Source: Echria macrotheca (Eukaryota; Ascomycota; Sordariomycetes; Sordariales; Schizotheciaceae). From it: DNA of 64,000 nucleotides. The notes below the pieces were generated by a model that was given only the letters and a program-made list of their open reading frames with translations, did not search any database and was not told the origin of the DNA. Of the stretch, positions 10,896 through 22,046 are shown piece by piece; position 1 is the first letter of the stretch; each line of letters starts with the position of its first letter. Location of the stretch: NCBI GenBank assembly GCA_030411725.1, contig MU839830.1:434001-498000 (forward strand), read 5' to 3'. The translations under genes and the position numbers were made by a program.

Positions 10896-13439
10896 ATGTC
10901 CAGAGCAAGTCAAGCGTGTCTAAGCTGTCGCAAACAAAAGTAAAGTGTCCCCCCATTTTAGTCTAGAACTATAGTCTATACAGAATATCTCTGTCTCTAA
11001 CAAATATAAAAAATAAAAAAAGACGAAAATGCGACAAGGCCCTACCCACATGCGGCCTCTGCGCCAGAATGTCTCGCGCATGCGACTACACCGAGACAAC
11101 AGGAGCAGGCGCCGGTCCCGGTGCCCCCACGGCCGAGGACTTTCTCGCGCTTCAGGAGCGTCTGGCGGAGCTTGAGAACCGGCTGAGGCGCAACGGTAGC
11201 GACGCAGATGGTGTTGTGGCCGGCAGCAGACCGCCAGGGGGTTCGGAACCGCTCTGGCTACCGCCCGGCTCCTCGTCGCGCAGTTTTCCCTCGGCCGTGT
11301 TCCTCGATATCGACGCGTTCAAGTGGGCGCAGCTGACTATCCCCCGGCCGGCGGTGGAGATCCCACGGGAGGTCGTCGAGGTCCTGGGGAGGGGGAATGC
11401 GGTCCCCGACGCGGCTGGCGAGTTTTTTGACTCCGTGCATGTGTGGTTTCCGTTTATTTCGAGGAAGCGGCTGGGGGCTATTATGGGAGGAGGAGGAGGA
11501 GGAGGAGGGGAAAATGGTGGTGGTGCGCCGCAGCCGGATGTGGCCTTGTTGTCGCTGGGTATGCTGCTCGTCACGACGAGGGAGATTGCCGATGGGGTGG
11601 ATGCTAGGGCGAATCCGTGGTATGCGGCTGCGAAGCGGTTTTTGTCGCTGCTTGAGGGCGCGGGGATGGTCTCGCTGGTGTGTCTGCAGGCTATGGTGCT
11701 CGTTGCGCTGTACGAGTTTGGACATGGGATTTATCCGGCTGCGTGGATGAGCGTCGGGCAGTGTGCGAGGTATATGGATGTGCTGGGGATTCCGTCGTTC
11801 CGGGAGAGCTGTGTGGTGCTGGGCACGGCGTCGACGTGGACGGAGGTCGAGGAGAGGAGGAGGGTGTGGTGGGCCGTGTATGTGCTTGATAGAGCGATTT
11901 GTCTGGGGAATCGGCGGCGGTGTATGGTGCCGGAGCCGGAAGACCATTTTGTGTTTCCGGTGGATGATGAGGCTTGGGTAGGGCTTTCTACATCTCACCT
12001 GTCTCTTATCCTTTTTCGTTTTCTCTTCCTTTCATTTCTGCTACTTTTTCGTATTCTCATTTCTCTTGTTTTTCTCCCAGCTGCCTTTTTTTCTTGGACG
12101 AATCCCCATCTCCATTCCTTACCTTCTTCCCCCTTTTCTCTTCCTTGATCTGCCTCCCTTCCGTTCCCCGCTTCACTTCTGAGATCTATCCCTTTTCCTT
12201 CCTCCAAGTAACCACCCTCCTCAACCCCATCCCCCTTTTCCCCATCTTTCCCCCTTTACCCCCTCTGCTTATATCTCTGTATCTCCCTCTGCTTATATCT
12301 ACTGTATCCCCTAACAAGTGACAACCCCAGAACGAGGGCGACCCAGCCCGCTCCATCCAACACCCCATAACCACCCCCCTCGACCAGCCCCAAGGTGCCT
12401 TTGCCCGCCTCTGCCAGTCCGCCATGCTCGCAAGCCAAGTCCTCGCGCACCGCCAAACAGCGCTCCATAACTACCGCAACAACCACCCCCAACCCTTCGA
12501 CCTCGCTTCTGTGACCTCTCTGGCCACCGCCCTCAACACCTTCAACCTCACCGTCCGCGGCCAGCTCCCCAAGGTCCCGCCCGAGAATTACTTCCCGGCA
12601 GCCGCCCCGCCTGTTTCCACTGGCTGTGCAACCGGCGACGGTTCCTCGACCGCGAGCTGCTCGCAGGTATATTTCGGCTACCTCGCACCGCGGTGCGTCG
12701 CGCTGTCGGGCTTGATTCTGCTCATGGATGCGTATGCGTGTCCTGAGGATCTACGCGATGGACCGACGCCTGGCGGGCTGGAGGGGGCGACGGGTCCGAG
12801 GACGACGGATGAGATGACGATGCAGGCGATGGCGGTGAATTCTTTGCGGGAGACGGCGTTTTTGGTCAGGGATGTTGGGCTGGAGCTGCTTGAGGCGGCC
12901 ATGTTGCCCAAGGCGCAGGAGCGGGTTAGTTGTTTGTGTTTGGATACGTTTTATGGCGCGTTGGCGACGCTGCATTGGTGAGTTTGTTTCTTTGTGTGTG
13001 GCGTACCCCTTTTGGACCTGAGTACCTTGCCTGCGTTATACCTTGCCACCATCTTACACTCCAATCATCCCCCATTCTATCGGTTCAAACCGTGATACCA
13101 GACCTTTGGACAAGCTACCCAACCTTTAAACCAATCCACTCCCTCCCAAATCTTCGACCCCTTGCAAGTCCCTTGCCAGACTAGATTGGTACCTGGGCAA
13201 CACCTCACCATCAAGTCCCCCATCCACATCCATCTCCATCCATATGTATCCTCATATATGTCCATCCCGATCCATACCAGTCTCCCCATTCATATCTGTC
13301 CCCCCTGCCATAGCCATCCCCCATATATCCATCCCCAACCTTCCCATCTCTGCTCCCGACCCAAAACAACCATCTACCACAAACCCAAGACAAGCATCCC
13401 ACCCACAACATCGTGATATACAAAACTCACAAAACTCAC

Positions 13440-13475
<36 letters not shown>

Positions 13476-13684
13476 ACACCCCAAAAAAGCCAAACACAAT
13501 AAAAAAAAATACTAACAAGAAACAACAAAAAAGGCTCCACAAAGAAAACGGCAACCAAGACGTCCAAACCGCGCTATCCGACGTGGCGCGGGTCATTGCC
13601 CGCACGGGCATGCGGTGGAAGGCGGCGGATGAGTATATGGGGATTATAGAGGTGTTTTATAACTCTTCTTCTTCTTCTTCTTAG
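10896..13684 (+). CDS. Zn2Cys6 fungal-specific transcription factor
   Basis: Four exons: 10896-10939, 11023-11977, 12331-12977 and 13534-13684, giving 598 residues. The zinc cluster is completed only by splicing exon 1 to exon 2, as CLSCRKQKRKC then CGLC then C (CX2CX6CX6CX2CX6C). The middle region carries the fungal transcription-factor homology segment, including WWAVYVLDRAICLGNRR in exon 2. The end of the domain is in exon 4 (ARVIARTGMRWKAADEYMG). Introns 2 (353 nt) and 3 (556 nt) are several times longer than others here. Intron 3 has a perfect ACTAAC branch 18 nt before its acceptor. The protein ends in six serines encoded by a CTT/TCT microsatellite. The DNA target is unknown, and no biosynthetic genes lie beside it. 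Confidence 0.83.
13443..13470. repeat. (AC)n microsatellite in intron 3 of the Zn2Cys6 gene
   Basis: An uninterrupted AC dinucleotide run of about 28 bp lies inside the third intron. Further A-rich and CCATCC-rich low-complexity sequence surrounds it. Confidence 0.9.
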
Positions 13685-13740
13685 TCTATCTTAGTATTAT
13701 TATTTATATCTTATATTTATGTAATTTTGTTTTATTTGGG

Positions 13741-13917
13741 TGTTTTGCGCGGAGTTTTTTTTTTCTTTTGAGGCGGGGGGGGGGGGGGGGGGGGGGGGTG
13801 TTTTTTTTTTTTTTTTTTTTTTTTGTTTTGTGTGGGGTGGTGTGGGGTGTTTAAAAGGTAGTTAAGTTTTTTTNNNNNNNNNNCCTCCCCCCGGCCCCCC
13901 CCCGCCGCCCCCCCGCG

Positions 13918-13975
<58 letters not shown>

Positions 13976-14030
13976 GTTGTTTGGTGTTTTTTTTCTTTTG
14001 GTGTGGTGTGGTGTGGTGTGGCGTGATGAC
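13741..14030. repeat. Homopolymer tracts flanking a 10-N assembly gap
   Basis: A G run of 24 (13775-13798) is followed by a T run of 24 (13801-13824), ten Ns at 13874-13883, a C-rich stretch, a C run of 56 (13918-13973), and GTGTG-rich sequence. The Ns mark missing or unresolved sequence. The G and C runs either side of the gap may be partly sequencing or assembly artefact. Confidence 0.9.
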
Positions 14031-15136
14031 TAGGTAGGTACGGTTTTTACTTGTTGGGTGCTTGCTAGTAGTGCTGAGTAGTAAGTACCTTAGGTGGTAG
14101 TCTTGGAGGGATATATATACCTATATAAGTGGTAGGTATGTTATGTGTGTGTTTATGTGTATATGTAGATGATTGGGATTGTGTGGGAAACTAGGGTAAG
14201 CCCACTCGGACGCGGAATCTCTTCTGTGTGTGTGGGTTGTTGGAGGGTAAAGAGCTGGACCGGGTCATCTATGTATGTATATTCTCATATATATCCTACC
14301 TACTACAGCAATATTTTGAATAGCTCTGAATAAACAGCCTCACCTACCAACCGCTTGTTTGCCTGCAAGTCAAGTTCAAGAAAAGAAATCCAATACAGTT
14401 TTGCCATCAGTCTGGCGTGGACTAGCAGCAGCAGAACCTACCGCCGGCCGGCCGGCCAGGGTGCCAGGGTGCCTGAATCCTTACACAGGGATGGATATTA
14501 CATATTACCAGACTACGGCGATGATATGTAGTTATTGATGGGAGAAGGGAAGGTAGAGTGATAGATGTTGGTTGGTTGTTTGCAAAGTCGAACCTGCCCA
14601 GCGCCGAGATGTACCGTTTTATTATGGTGCGCATCCCGAAGGGTCTCCTCCGTCCATTTACCTAGCTATCTAGTCTAGGGTCTTGTATCTTGATCTAGGG
14701 GGTTATTTCTGTCTGATCTCCCTGATCCAATCTCCTCCAAGGGTTTGAACATGTATTCCTTCCTTCCCTCCGAACCGAAGGCACTAGACTAACCGAATAG
14801 TTATGATCTCGTCTGAAATGTGATGGACCCAATTTGCGGGTTGACTTACAGTACTCTTAGGGTTGAGGTCTTCATGTGAGGCTGGGATGTATCTATCGTA
14901 TTGTACTGCAGTACAACTGCAGATAAATCCAACACAACACGACAAGATATACAATATATATGAGGACGGTAAGAAGGGAAAGGGGGAACCTCTACCTCTG
15001 ATTCTTAAATAACTACGTAGTCGATACTTTGTTTACATCAATACCAGAGTGGCAGGGATTCATTCCCATCGGTAGTTATTCTACTCAAGTATTAGCTAGA
15101 CTCGCAGGCAAGGAAAGAACCTGTCCTGTTTAGAAA
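14031..15136. other. Gene-free, AT-richer stretch
   Basis: About 1.1 kb with TATATA, GTGTGT and repeated short AT stretches and frequent stops in all frames. No coding signal was recognised. It may be the 3' flank of the transcription-factor gene merging into decayed DNA. Confidence 0.5.
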
Positions 15137-15855
15137 CTGTCCGAGGAGGCCGTTTACAACTGTCTCGACCGGATTAACCAGTTTCACGAGGCTCCCCATA
15201 CCGAGCTAGTCATATTCTAAGGGTTGGGCTACTACAAGGGCTATAAGGAGACGAAGTAGGCAACGTTGTATTTCTTCGCCCAGGACGGATCATATTCTAC
15301 AGTAAATCACAGCCAGTCCGGGGGATCAACAGGGCAGTGAGACCAGCGGGGCAAAAGATGGTGCATAACGGAATCCGAGGACCTGGGTACTTCATTGAGC
15401 TAGCTAGACGTCGACCTAAGATGTAGTCGGTGACGGCTGGCAACTGGTTGACTGACATTGTGTCTGGCTAGAATGGCTCAAGCTTCACGTGAACTAACGG
15501 TCCCATAGACGCCATCATCAATGACATTGACCACGCAGACGCGAGCCCGGTTCCAATTTACTCGGAGACAAGCTTCCAGCCTAGTAGTAGTCCAGGCAGA
15601 CCTCATCCACCCATGCCTTGACACATCCCCAACTACCATGTCAATTATCCTCCAAGTATCCCTAGCACACCCTAGCCAACGCCATATCTCGATACACGAA
15701 CCTGCCAGTCCCACGGTCAGCAAAGATCCACGGAACAAATCCAACAACAGATTAACGAAGAAAATCTTTCAGAGAGAAGATTAACTCGACATGTTCCAAG
15801 ACTCAATGAACAGACGCGACAAGTCGTGCTGTCCATGGCCCGGATTTCCGGCTAA
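15137..15855 (+). pseudogene. Decayed protein-coding gene with C-to-T-type stops and a frameshift
   Basis: Two segments read as protein-like sequence. The first (15137 to about 15298) contains stops at 15218 and 15257. Near 15298 the frame shifts, and the second segment (to a TAA at 15853) contains stops at 15424, 15469, 15490, 15619 and 15673. Between stops the sequence keeps coding character, for example NCLDRINQFHEAPH, ATLYFFAQDGSYST, MVHNGIRGPGYFIELARR and IDAIINDIDHADASPV. All seven stops are TAA, TAG or TGA, each one C-to-T step from CAA, CAG or CGA. That is what repeat-induced point mutation or deamination would leave. I do not recognise the family. The true 5' end is unclear, because an in-frame TAG lies just upstream at 15131. 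Confidence 0.6.
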
Positions 15856-16252
15856 GGATGACGATACAAAAGATCTCATCATGGAGAAAAAAAAACGAGA
15901 AATATCGACGGGGAGACTTACCACATAATGTGTGTCGTTGTGTCTTCGTTTCAGTCGGTCTGAAATAGTCGACTGGACCAGACTACCGGCCGTCTCCAGC
16001 CTGGTTTGAACGTGACAAAGTTCCGTGGAAGTGCTGGTGATGCCGTTTCAGGGGAGTATCCCTAGACAGATACTGATCGATCGACATGTGTGAGATGAGT
16101 CCTGCTCGCATCCCGACTCCGTGATGCCGATGTCCAAAGTGTCGACGAAATCCGCGTCGTGGCAGATACCCTCTTCGTAGCGATCGGCCGTCCATCTCAA
16201 GCGACAACGACGCCCAACTCAGCCAAGGACATCCACACCACCCAGACGTCAA

Positions 16253-16948
16253 TCACCCCTCATCATCATAACAAACAACCCGCCTCCCAATCCCCTCTCC
16301 ACCGCCCTCCCTAGTCCTCCTCCCCCCCTCTTCCTCCCCATAATCCAAACTTCCCAACCCCTCGGCAACAACATCCCAAGTCCTCTTCCTCAAATCCACC
16401 ACCTCCCCCAGGTCCTCCCCCTTCCCCTTCTTCTTCTTCCTCCTCCTTTTCTTCCTCCCATTCCCATTCCCTCTCCCCTCTCCGCTCACAGGCGTCGAAA
16501 CCTCTCCCTCCTCTGACCCCTCCCCTTCATCACCACCTTCTCCACCCTGCTCCACGGCTTTCTCCTGTCTCCGTCGAAGTTGTTCAACCTCAGAATGCCG
16601 AAATATAGCAATCTGCTCGTCTGTCAACGTCCTCTTCACACCGTCTTCGTAGTAGCCTAGTCCATCATCCTCTTCCTCGTCTTCCCATTCATGGTCTGGG
16701 TCTGGGTCGTGGGGGAGGTGGGTGTGGGTGTGGGGGTCGTGCCACCGGTTCGGGTCGGGCGAGAGAAAGGTATGCTGGAAGTTTTGTGTGGCGGCGGGGG
16801 AGAAGTGCGTGGTAAAGAAAGTTTGGAGGTCAGTCTGGGTAGGTAGGTAGGTACTTTGGTTAGTATTCTGTCATGGAGATGGGGAGAATTGGGGTGGGGG
16901 TGGGAGATGTACCTGGGTGATTTGGGGGATTTTGAACGTGGTCGACAT
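16253..16948 (-). CDS. DUF3807 family protein
   Basis: Conserved fungal family of unknown function. Exon 1 is 16948-16913, a 78-nt intron lies at 16912-16835 (GTACAT donor, ATACTAAC branch, CCCAG acceptor), and exon 2 is 16834-16253, giving 205 residues. The N-terminus MSTTFKIPQITQ and the following TDLQTFFTTHF read smoothly across the junction. The core signature GYYEDGVKRTLTDEQIAIFRH followed by SEVEQLRR is what I associate with DUF3807. The middle is acidic and then very basic (a KKRRRKKKKGKG run, a possible nuclear or nucleolar signal). Location is inferred only from this basic run. Confidence 0.75.
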
Positions 16949-18013
16949 TTTGGGTGGTTCGGCTGCCGCTGGCTACCGGGGTGGATTGGGGTGTTAGGTT
17001 ATCATTTGGTAGGCTGTGTTGGGATGGTTTTTGGGGTGTGAGCTGGAAGGTGGGAGGTTGATGATGGAGAGAAAGGGAAATGGGAATGGGAATTTGGCCT
17101 AAGACCTGCAGGCAGATGCGAAGTCACGTGCTACCGCGTCAATGCAGTGACCGGACCGTATCGGGCTGGTTGGCGGACAACGGACTCGACAAAATCATGG
17201 GAATGGATCCGAGGACAATGGATAGATACGCAGCTTTTTGCAAATAAGTGACGGGTTTGGGTATCATTGATGGCCTTGCGCATGACAGTTAACCATTACC
17301 AGCATCTATCTATCCTGCACAAATATATTCCATGTGAGCTGCGTTCTCAACCTGTATACGGAAATGGCGACAGAAACTGGAGCATCAAGGCACAGCCGCT
17401 AGAACTAAACCAAGCAGAGCCGATCCATCCTCCTCTGAAGACAAGCATGGAATAAATGGACATCACGAAAAGGATGCCCCTTTCAAAATACACCCCGTCC
17501 CAGCCAGCAGATAGTCATCTTGATCCAGCGACCCGGAGGGCAAAACACCAACTTGGTCCGATTGTAAAGTGAAATGCAGACTAGCACACAGAGCAAAAAA
17601 TGTATTGACAACTCTGGCTCGGAGCCGTAGAACCATACATCCAGATCTCGACCCGTTTCTCCTTTCTTCTCTAACCTTCAACCCTTTGATACTATGACTG
17701 TCATGACTGCCATGACCGCTGTGCCTGCTGTGCTATGTCGATGCTGCAATCTCAGCCGAGAAAGGATCCAGAAGATCCCCTCCTAAATTGTCCATAGGCC
17801 AAAATCACGTGACCACCGCTATCAACACCACTCTGAACATCAACACTCCGTAGGATGAAGCCCGCAGAGGTGCCAAGCAAGCAAGACAGCCTCTTCGGGC
17901 CTGGGTCTCCCAACCCAGGACCCCCCGTTTGGGGACCTGCGAATGCGTTAGCAAAGTTCACGTAGCGGGGGATTGGGGTCATACCTTGGTTCTGGGAGAT
18001 CGCCAACCACCAC
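16949..18013. other. Intergenic upstream of the DUF3807 gene
   Basis: About 1.1 kb with only short frames of no recognisable family. It presumably contains the DUF3807 promoter. Nothing else was recognised. Confidence 0.5.
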
Positions 18014-18550
18014 CCTCCGAGGGCCCTTCTTGGGGTCACCTCTTTACCAAATTCTATCTATAGCCCAGATCATCCGAGGGATCCTTCATAGAAACCCAGT
18101 TTCCCCCCATTCCTCCGAGGACTCCTTCTTGGGAGCCCTCTTTACCCAGTCCTTAGAGGGATCCTTTATGGAAACCCTCTTTGCCCCCATTCCTCCGAGG
18201 ACTCCTTCTTGGGAACTCCTCTTTACCCAATCTTTAGAGGGATCCTTTATGGAAACCCTCTTTCCCATTCCTCCGAGGGCCCTTCTTGGGGACACCTCTT
18301 TACCCAATCCATAGAGGGATCCTTCATGGAAACCCTCTCCCCATTCCTCCGAGGACCCTTCCTGGGGACACCTCTTTACCTACTCCAAGGGCTCTTCTAG
18401 GAGACACCTCTTTACCCCACTCCACACCTCTCCTCCCCCATACCCGCGGGCTCCTTCATGGGAACCCCTTTCCCCGAGGGCCTTTCCTGAGGACACCTCT
18501 TTACCAGCTCCAAGGACCCTTCTATGGGGACACCTCTTTACCCCACTCCA
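18014..18550. repeat. Minisatellite of ~38-bp units, partly in ~76-bp dimers
   Basis: Imperfect tandem copies of a C/T-rich unit. Each begins near CCGAGG followed by a TCCTT block, a GG-A block, CCTCTTTACCC or CCTCTTTCCC, then CATTC or CAATC. Two alternating half-units (one with ACTCCTTCTTGGGA, one with GATCCTTTATGGAAA) make a longer period of about 76-80 bp over 18,050-18,360. The array then decays into shorter variants to about 18,550. Several frames stay open through it on both strands, but they are repeat products, not genes. Confidence 0.88.
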
Positions 18551-18871
18551 CACCAACCCCTTTCCTCACCACCAGTTTTCCTCCGAGAACCCCATTCTTC
18601 TTTGGAAGTTCTCTTTACCTCCCTTTTTCCCTCCCCTCGCCCCTGACCGGCATGACATTTCCCTCGGTCCCTGGGCCCTATTTTTTGTTTTTTTTTTTGT
18701 GGGTGTCAGCCGACGTGGTAGTCGACCGACGGTTGTTTTGTTGTTATGTGCCGACCAGCGTTGGGCTGGCCAGCGAGGGTTGTGTTGTTGATGAAGAAGG
18801 CAAGCCGGGTGTAAGTGCCTGACATGGCCACCGCAACATGGAAATTGTCACGATGACCAGCGACCCGTCCT
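18551..18871. other. Intergenic after the minisatellite
   Basis: 320 bp, pyrimidine-rich at first. It is the 3' flank of the small gene read leftward from 19454. No feature was recognised. Confidence 0.45.
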
Positions 18872-19454
18872 TCAAGATTGACTGAGAAGGGCGAGGGCGC
18901 TCTGAAAGGCACGTACGACCTCGGTCACTTGAAACTGGTTAGCATCGTGTGAATGTGATTGAGTCCAAGTGAAACTTACAATGCTTCTTCTTCTGCGACA
19001 GACTCTGCTCCGCAATCTTGACATAGCGCTCCCGCGTCTGCAGCCGCTTGACCGCCCGCTCCGTGTCGTGCTTGGACGCCGTCTCGGCCCAAACAACGAA
19101 ATACTCGACGAGCCCGTGAAACTCCTCGATCAGCTCGCGCTCCTGGGCATCGGCCTGACCGAGAGCTTCTTGATATCGAGCCTCAAAGTCGTCCCAGTCG
19201 AACGGTGCAAGGTGGCCTGGAGTGCTAGGTGAGCGGTCGGTGAGGTTGTTCTGAGCGATGCGCTCCTTGGATGTGGCGGCGCGCGGCTCGGGCGTCTTGA
19301 CCTGGGAGCGACTGCCTTCGGGTTTTGACTGTTGCTGATTCTCGGCCATTTTCTCAGAGGCTGCAGAGACAACGTGCTGGGGCGGCAAGACTGGCGATTC
19401 TGGCTTCTCAGAGACCGGTTTCTTGGGCGAAGACTGGACAGAAACGGGTTCCAT
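18872..19454 (-). CDS. Small conserved-looking protein of unknown function
   Basis: Exon 1 is 19454-18980, a 52-nt intron lies at 18979-18928, and exon 2 is 18927-18872, giving 176 residues. The start is the ATG of MEPVSVQSS. The first 85 residues are Ser, Pro and Lys-rich. The second half is helical and charged (FDWDDFEARYQEALGQAD, AVKRLQTRERYVKIAEQ) and ends EVVRAFQSALALLSQS. Two acceptors are possible. The first AG (18935) lies too close to the GCTAAC branch and leads into a poor frame. The next AG (18928) gives QKKKH-LTEVVRAF, which continues the helix, so I use it. The pattern resembles an uncharacterised Sordariomycete family, but I cannot name it. Confidence 0.65.
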
Positions 19455-20383
19455 TTGGTGCACTGCAGACAAGGTGCTGGAATGTGGTGGTGAGATGTGG
19501 AAATGTGCCTGAATCTTGGGTTTGAGTCTTGATGCCCCGCACTATTGGTGAACTGGATGCATTGAGCAGCTGTGATCCGCTGGGGATTGGCCTGTTTGGA
19601 GTGGTGTCAATCCCCACCCCGGGATGCGCTTGCCATGCTCCGGCCGAGACTCGGAACCGGCAACCCTCTTGAACCTCTCCATCGGACAACTTCAAACTGT
19701 CAGTGAAAACTCCGACCAGAAATCAAGACAAAAACCATCACAGCCTGTGCCGTTGATGTCTGTTCTGCGCCTGGCATTGCATAGCTCCTGTATGCAACGT
19801 CCCCGATGATCAACACGACTTTGAGAACTGGTTGATGCGAACACCTTCCCAGTGCGCTGCCCGGAGGCTGTTGATCGCCGGTCCGCAGGGCGGGATATTC
19901 CTAGAGCGTGCTCTAGGTCCCCAGAACACCAACACGCTACATTACCGGATAGACCGAGGAACCCGGAGGTTTCAACGGCTTCTGTTTATCCGGCGCGCTG
20001 CACAAACTGCTAAGGTAAGTCTTTCATCCTGATCAAAATCCACACTGGCCGTTCTGGCAGCCGATGGAGGGGCGAGAATTGTCGGGCCGAGCCGTCGGGG
20101 TCGGGGCTTGGCTTTGGCGGGCTCGGGGCCGGATTTGGTGGGGGTGTGTGCGTATGCAGGCGGTTCCAGGCAGCTGACGTTGGGGTGTGTCAGTGGTCGA
20201 GTCCTGTGACTGGTGACTCGCTGCCTTTCTATAAAAACCGAGTAACCTCAATTGATTTTCGACAAAACCATCGAGGAATGCGCATGCGAGGGAGAGAACT
20301 TGGACGGAATCATTTCGAACGGCTACCTTTTCTGTGTCGACTGTTGCCTATAAGCCTTGGACAACTGCGACGAACCGGCAGAA
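19455..20383. other. Divergent intergenic region before atg14
   Basis: About 0.9 kb between the small gene and atg14, presumably both promoters. No repeat or RNA gene was recognised. Confidence 0.5.
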
Positions 20384-21924
20384 ATGAAGTGCAGCATTTG
20401 TCGTAAACCGCACCACAGCCGGAAACGCCCGTTTCTGTGCGCTGTCGACGCCAGGAATCGACTTTATGAAGGACGCATAGAGATCGTCAAGGGCTTGATT
20501 GAAAGTGAGGCGGCTGAGCGCGAGATCGAGAAGACGCGCGACGAGGGCCATGGACGCATAGTCTCTCTGAAAGCGGAAGAAGCAGCTGCGACAGACAGGA
20601 CAGACCAGATCATCGCCCAGGCGGAACGGCTGAGAACTGAGCTGGAGACTGCGCGCAAGGACATCGACGCCAGAAAGGATGTCATAGCGCGTAGAAGATC
20701 CGACTTGGCTGCTGTATTGGCCGGCTGGGACGCGAGGAAAGCCAGACAGCTGGAGGAGATGGAGCGGTCTATGCAGCGGACTGTCTTCAAATGGACCCGA
20801 AGCTCTGAGACGATGGCTGCGACGAGGGCTTTCTTGTGCGAGGAGGCAGCTCGACTGTATGGACTGCGCCAGGTCAAGAAGGGCAGCGTCAAGCGATACG
20901 AGATCGGCGGTGTCGAAATCCTTGAACTGCATGCGATGTATAGTATGTTGCCTTGAACCTTTGGAGGAAACCCTTGAGAGAAAACAAGCTAACTTGAGCG
21001 ACAGACGCGGATCCTGAGCAAGTATCGACGTCGCTGGCTCACGTGGCGCACATCTTGGTACTGACATCGCATTATCTGGCGCTGAGACTGCCGGCTGAGA
21101 TCACGCTTCCCCATCGTGATCATCCCCACCCGACCGTGTTCTCGATCGCGTCGTCGTACAGGCGTCCAAAGGTCGCCGCCAGACATGGAAAGCACGTGAC
21201 TGGGGGTGCTCCAGACAATCCGACTGATGCCGACGATCCTCAAGTCCTCAAAGTACGGCCGTTGCACATCGAGAAGCCGCTGTCAGTGCTGGCGAGAGAA
21301 GATTCGCAGGCCTTTGCGCAATTCATCGAGGGAGTCTCGTTCCTAGCATATGACATTGCCTGGGCCTGCAGTACGCAAGGAGTCTCTTTCGGCGACAAAG
21401 ACTCGTATGACGACATAGCAAACATGGGCCAGAACCTGTGGCGGCTGCTCATCGGCGACCAGGTGCACCGGAGATCGGTTGAGCCCACGTTTCCAGCGAT
21501 GACTCCGACGGAAGAAACGAATGCCGAGATGATGGCAACCAAACCGCAGTCCATGATGGGAAGATGGTCTCATGGAACGACGTATGCCTATCTCGGAGGA
21601 GCAGAGGGCAACGAGCTTGTGCGGATCTTCAAGATCATGTCCCCGGCACGGCTGGCGGATAACCTGAAGAGACGGCTGTCCAGCGAAGCGCCCATGCTCG
21701 AGTGGGAGACGATCGAAGGAGACGAGGCGGAGGACGTGCTGGAGGAGGGAATCTTGGTTCATGGTGGTCTGGGTGGTACCACCGTTCGTTGCGCACCGGC
21801 TGGCAAGGCGGATGCGGACTGTGCGAGCGTCATGGGCATGAGCGGCGTGGCTGAATCCGACAGAGGAAATAATCTGACAAAAGGGTCCAGCGGCAGCGGA
21901 TGGACGAAACTAAAAAACCGCTAG
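20384..21924 (+). CDS. atg14: Atg14 autophagy-specific subunit of the class III PI3-kinase complex
   Basis: Directs Vps34-Vps15-Vps30 to the autophagosome assembly site. Exon 1 is 20384-20942, a 62-nt intron lies at 20943-21004 (GTATGT donor, AGCTAAC branch, GACAG acceptor), and exon 2 is 21005-21924, giving 492 residues. The start at 20384 puts the family's cysteine-containing N-terminus at the beginning (MKCSICRKPHHSRKRPFLC, then AVDARNRLYEGR). A coiled coil covers about residues 35-140, the part expected to bind Vps30/Beclin. The second exon carries the Atg14/UVRAG-type (PF10186) region, including LAHVAHILVLTSHYLALRL and FIEGVSFLAYDIAWACSTQG. The C-terminus is Gly/Ser-rich. The gene ends 122 bp from the opposing large gene. 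Confidence 0.88.
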
Positions 21925-22046
21925 TCGATGGATGTATGATAGAATATGCCGGCGAGCATGAATAGATAACAATGCTCCATGCGCTCTTGGCGATATGACT
22001 TTGCTCGCGATGTGGTGATAGGATAAAATGTCAGGAAGAGAACCGA

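Noticed and set aside
15983..16252. Minus-strand frame just downstream of the DUF3807 stop
   Set aside because: No family signal, and it lies in the 3' flank of a complete gene.
18209..18822. Proline-rich frames through the minisatellite
   Set aside because: They are open only because the repeat unit lacks stops. Composition is that of the repeat.
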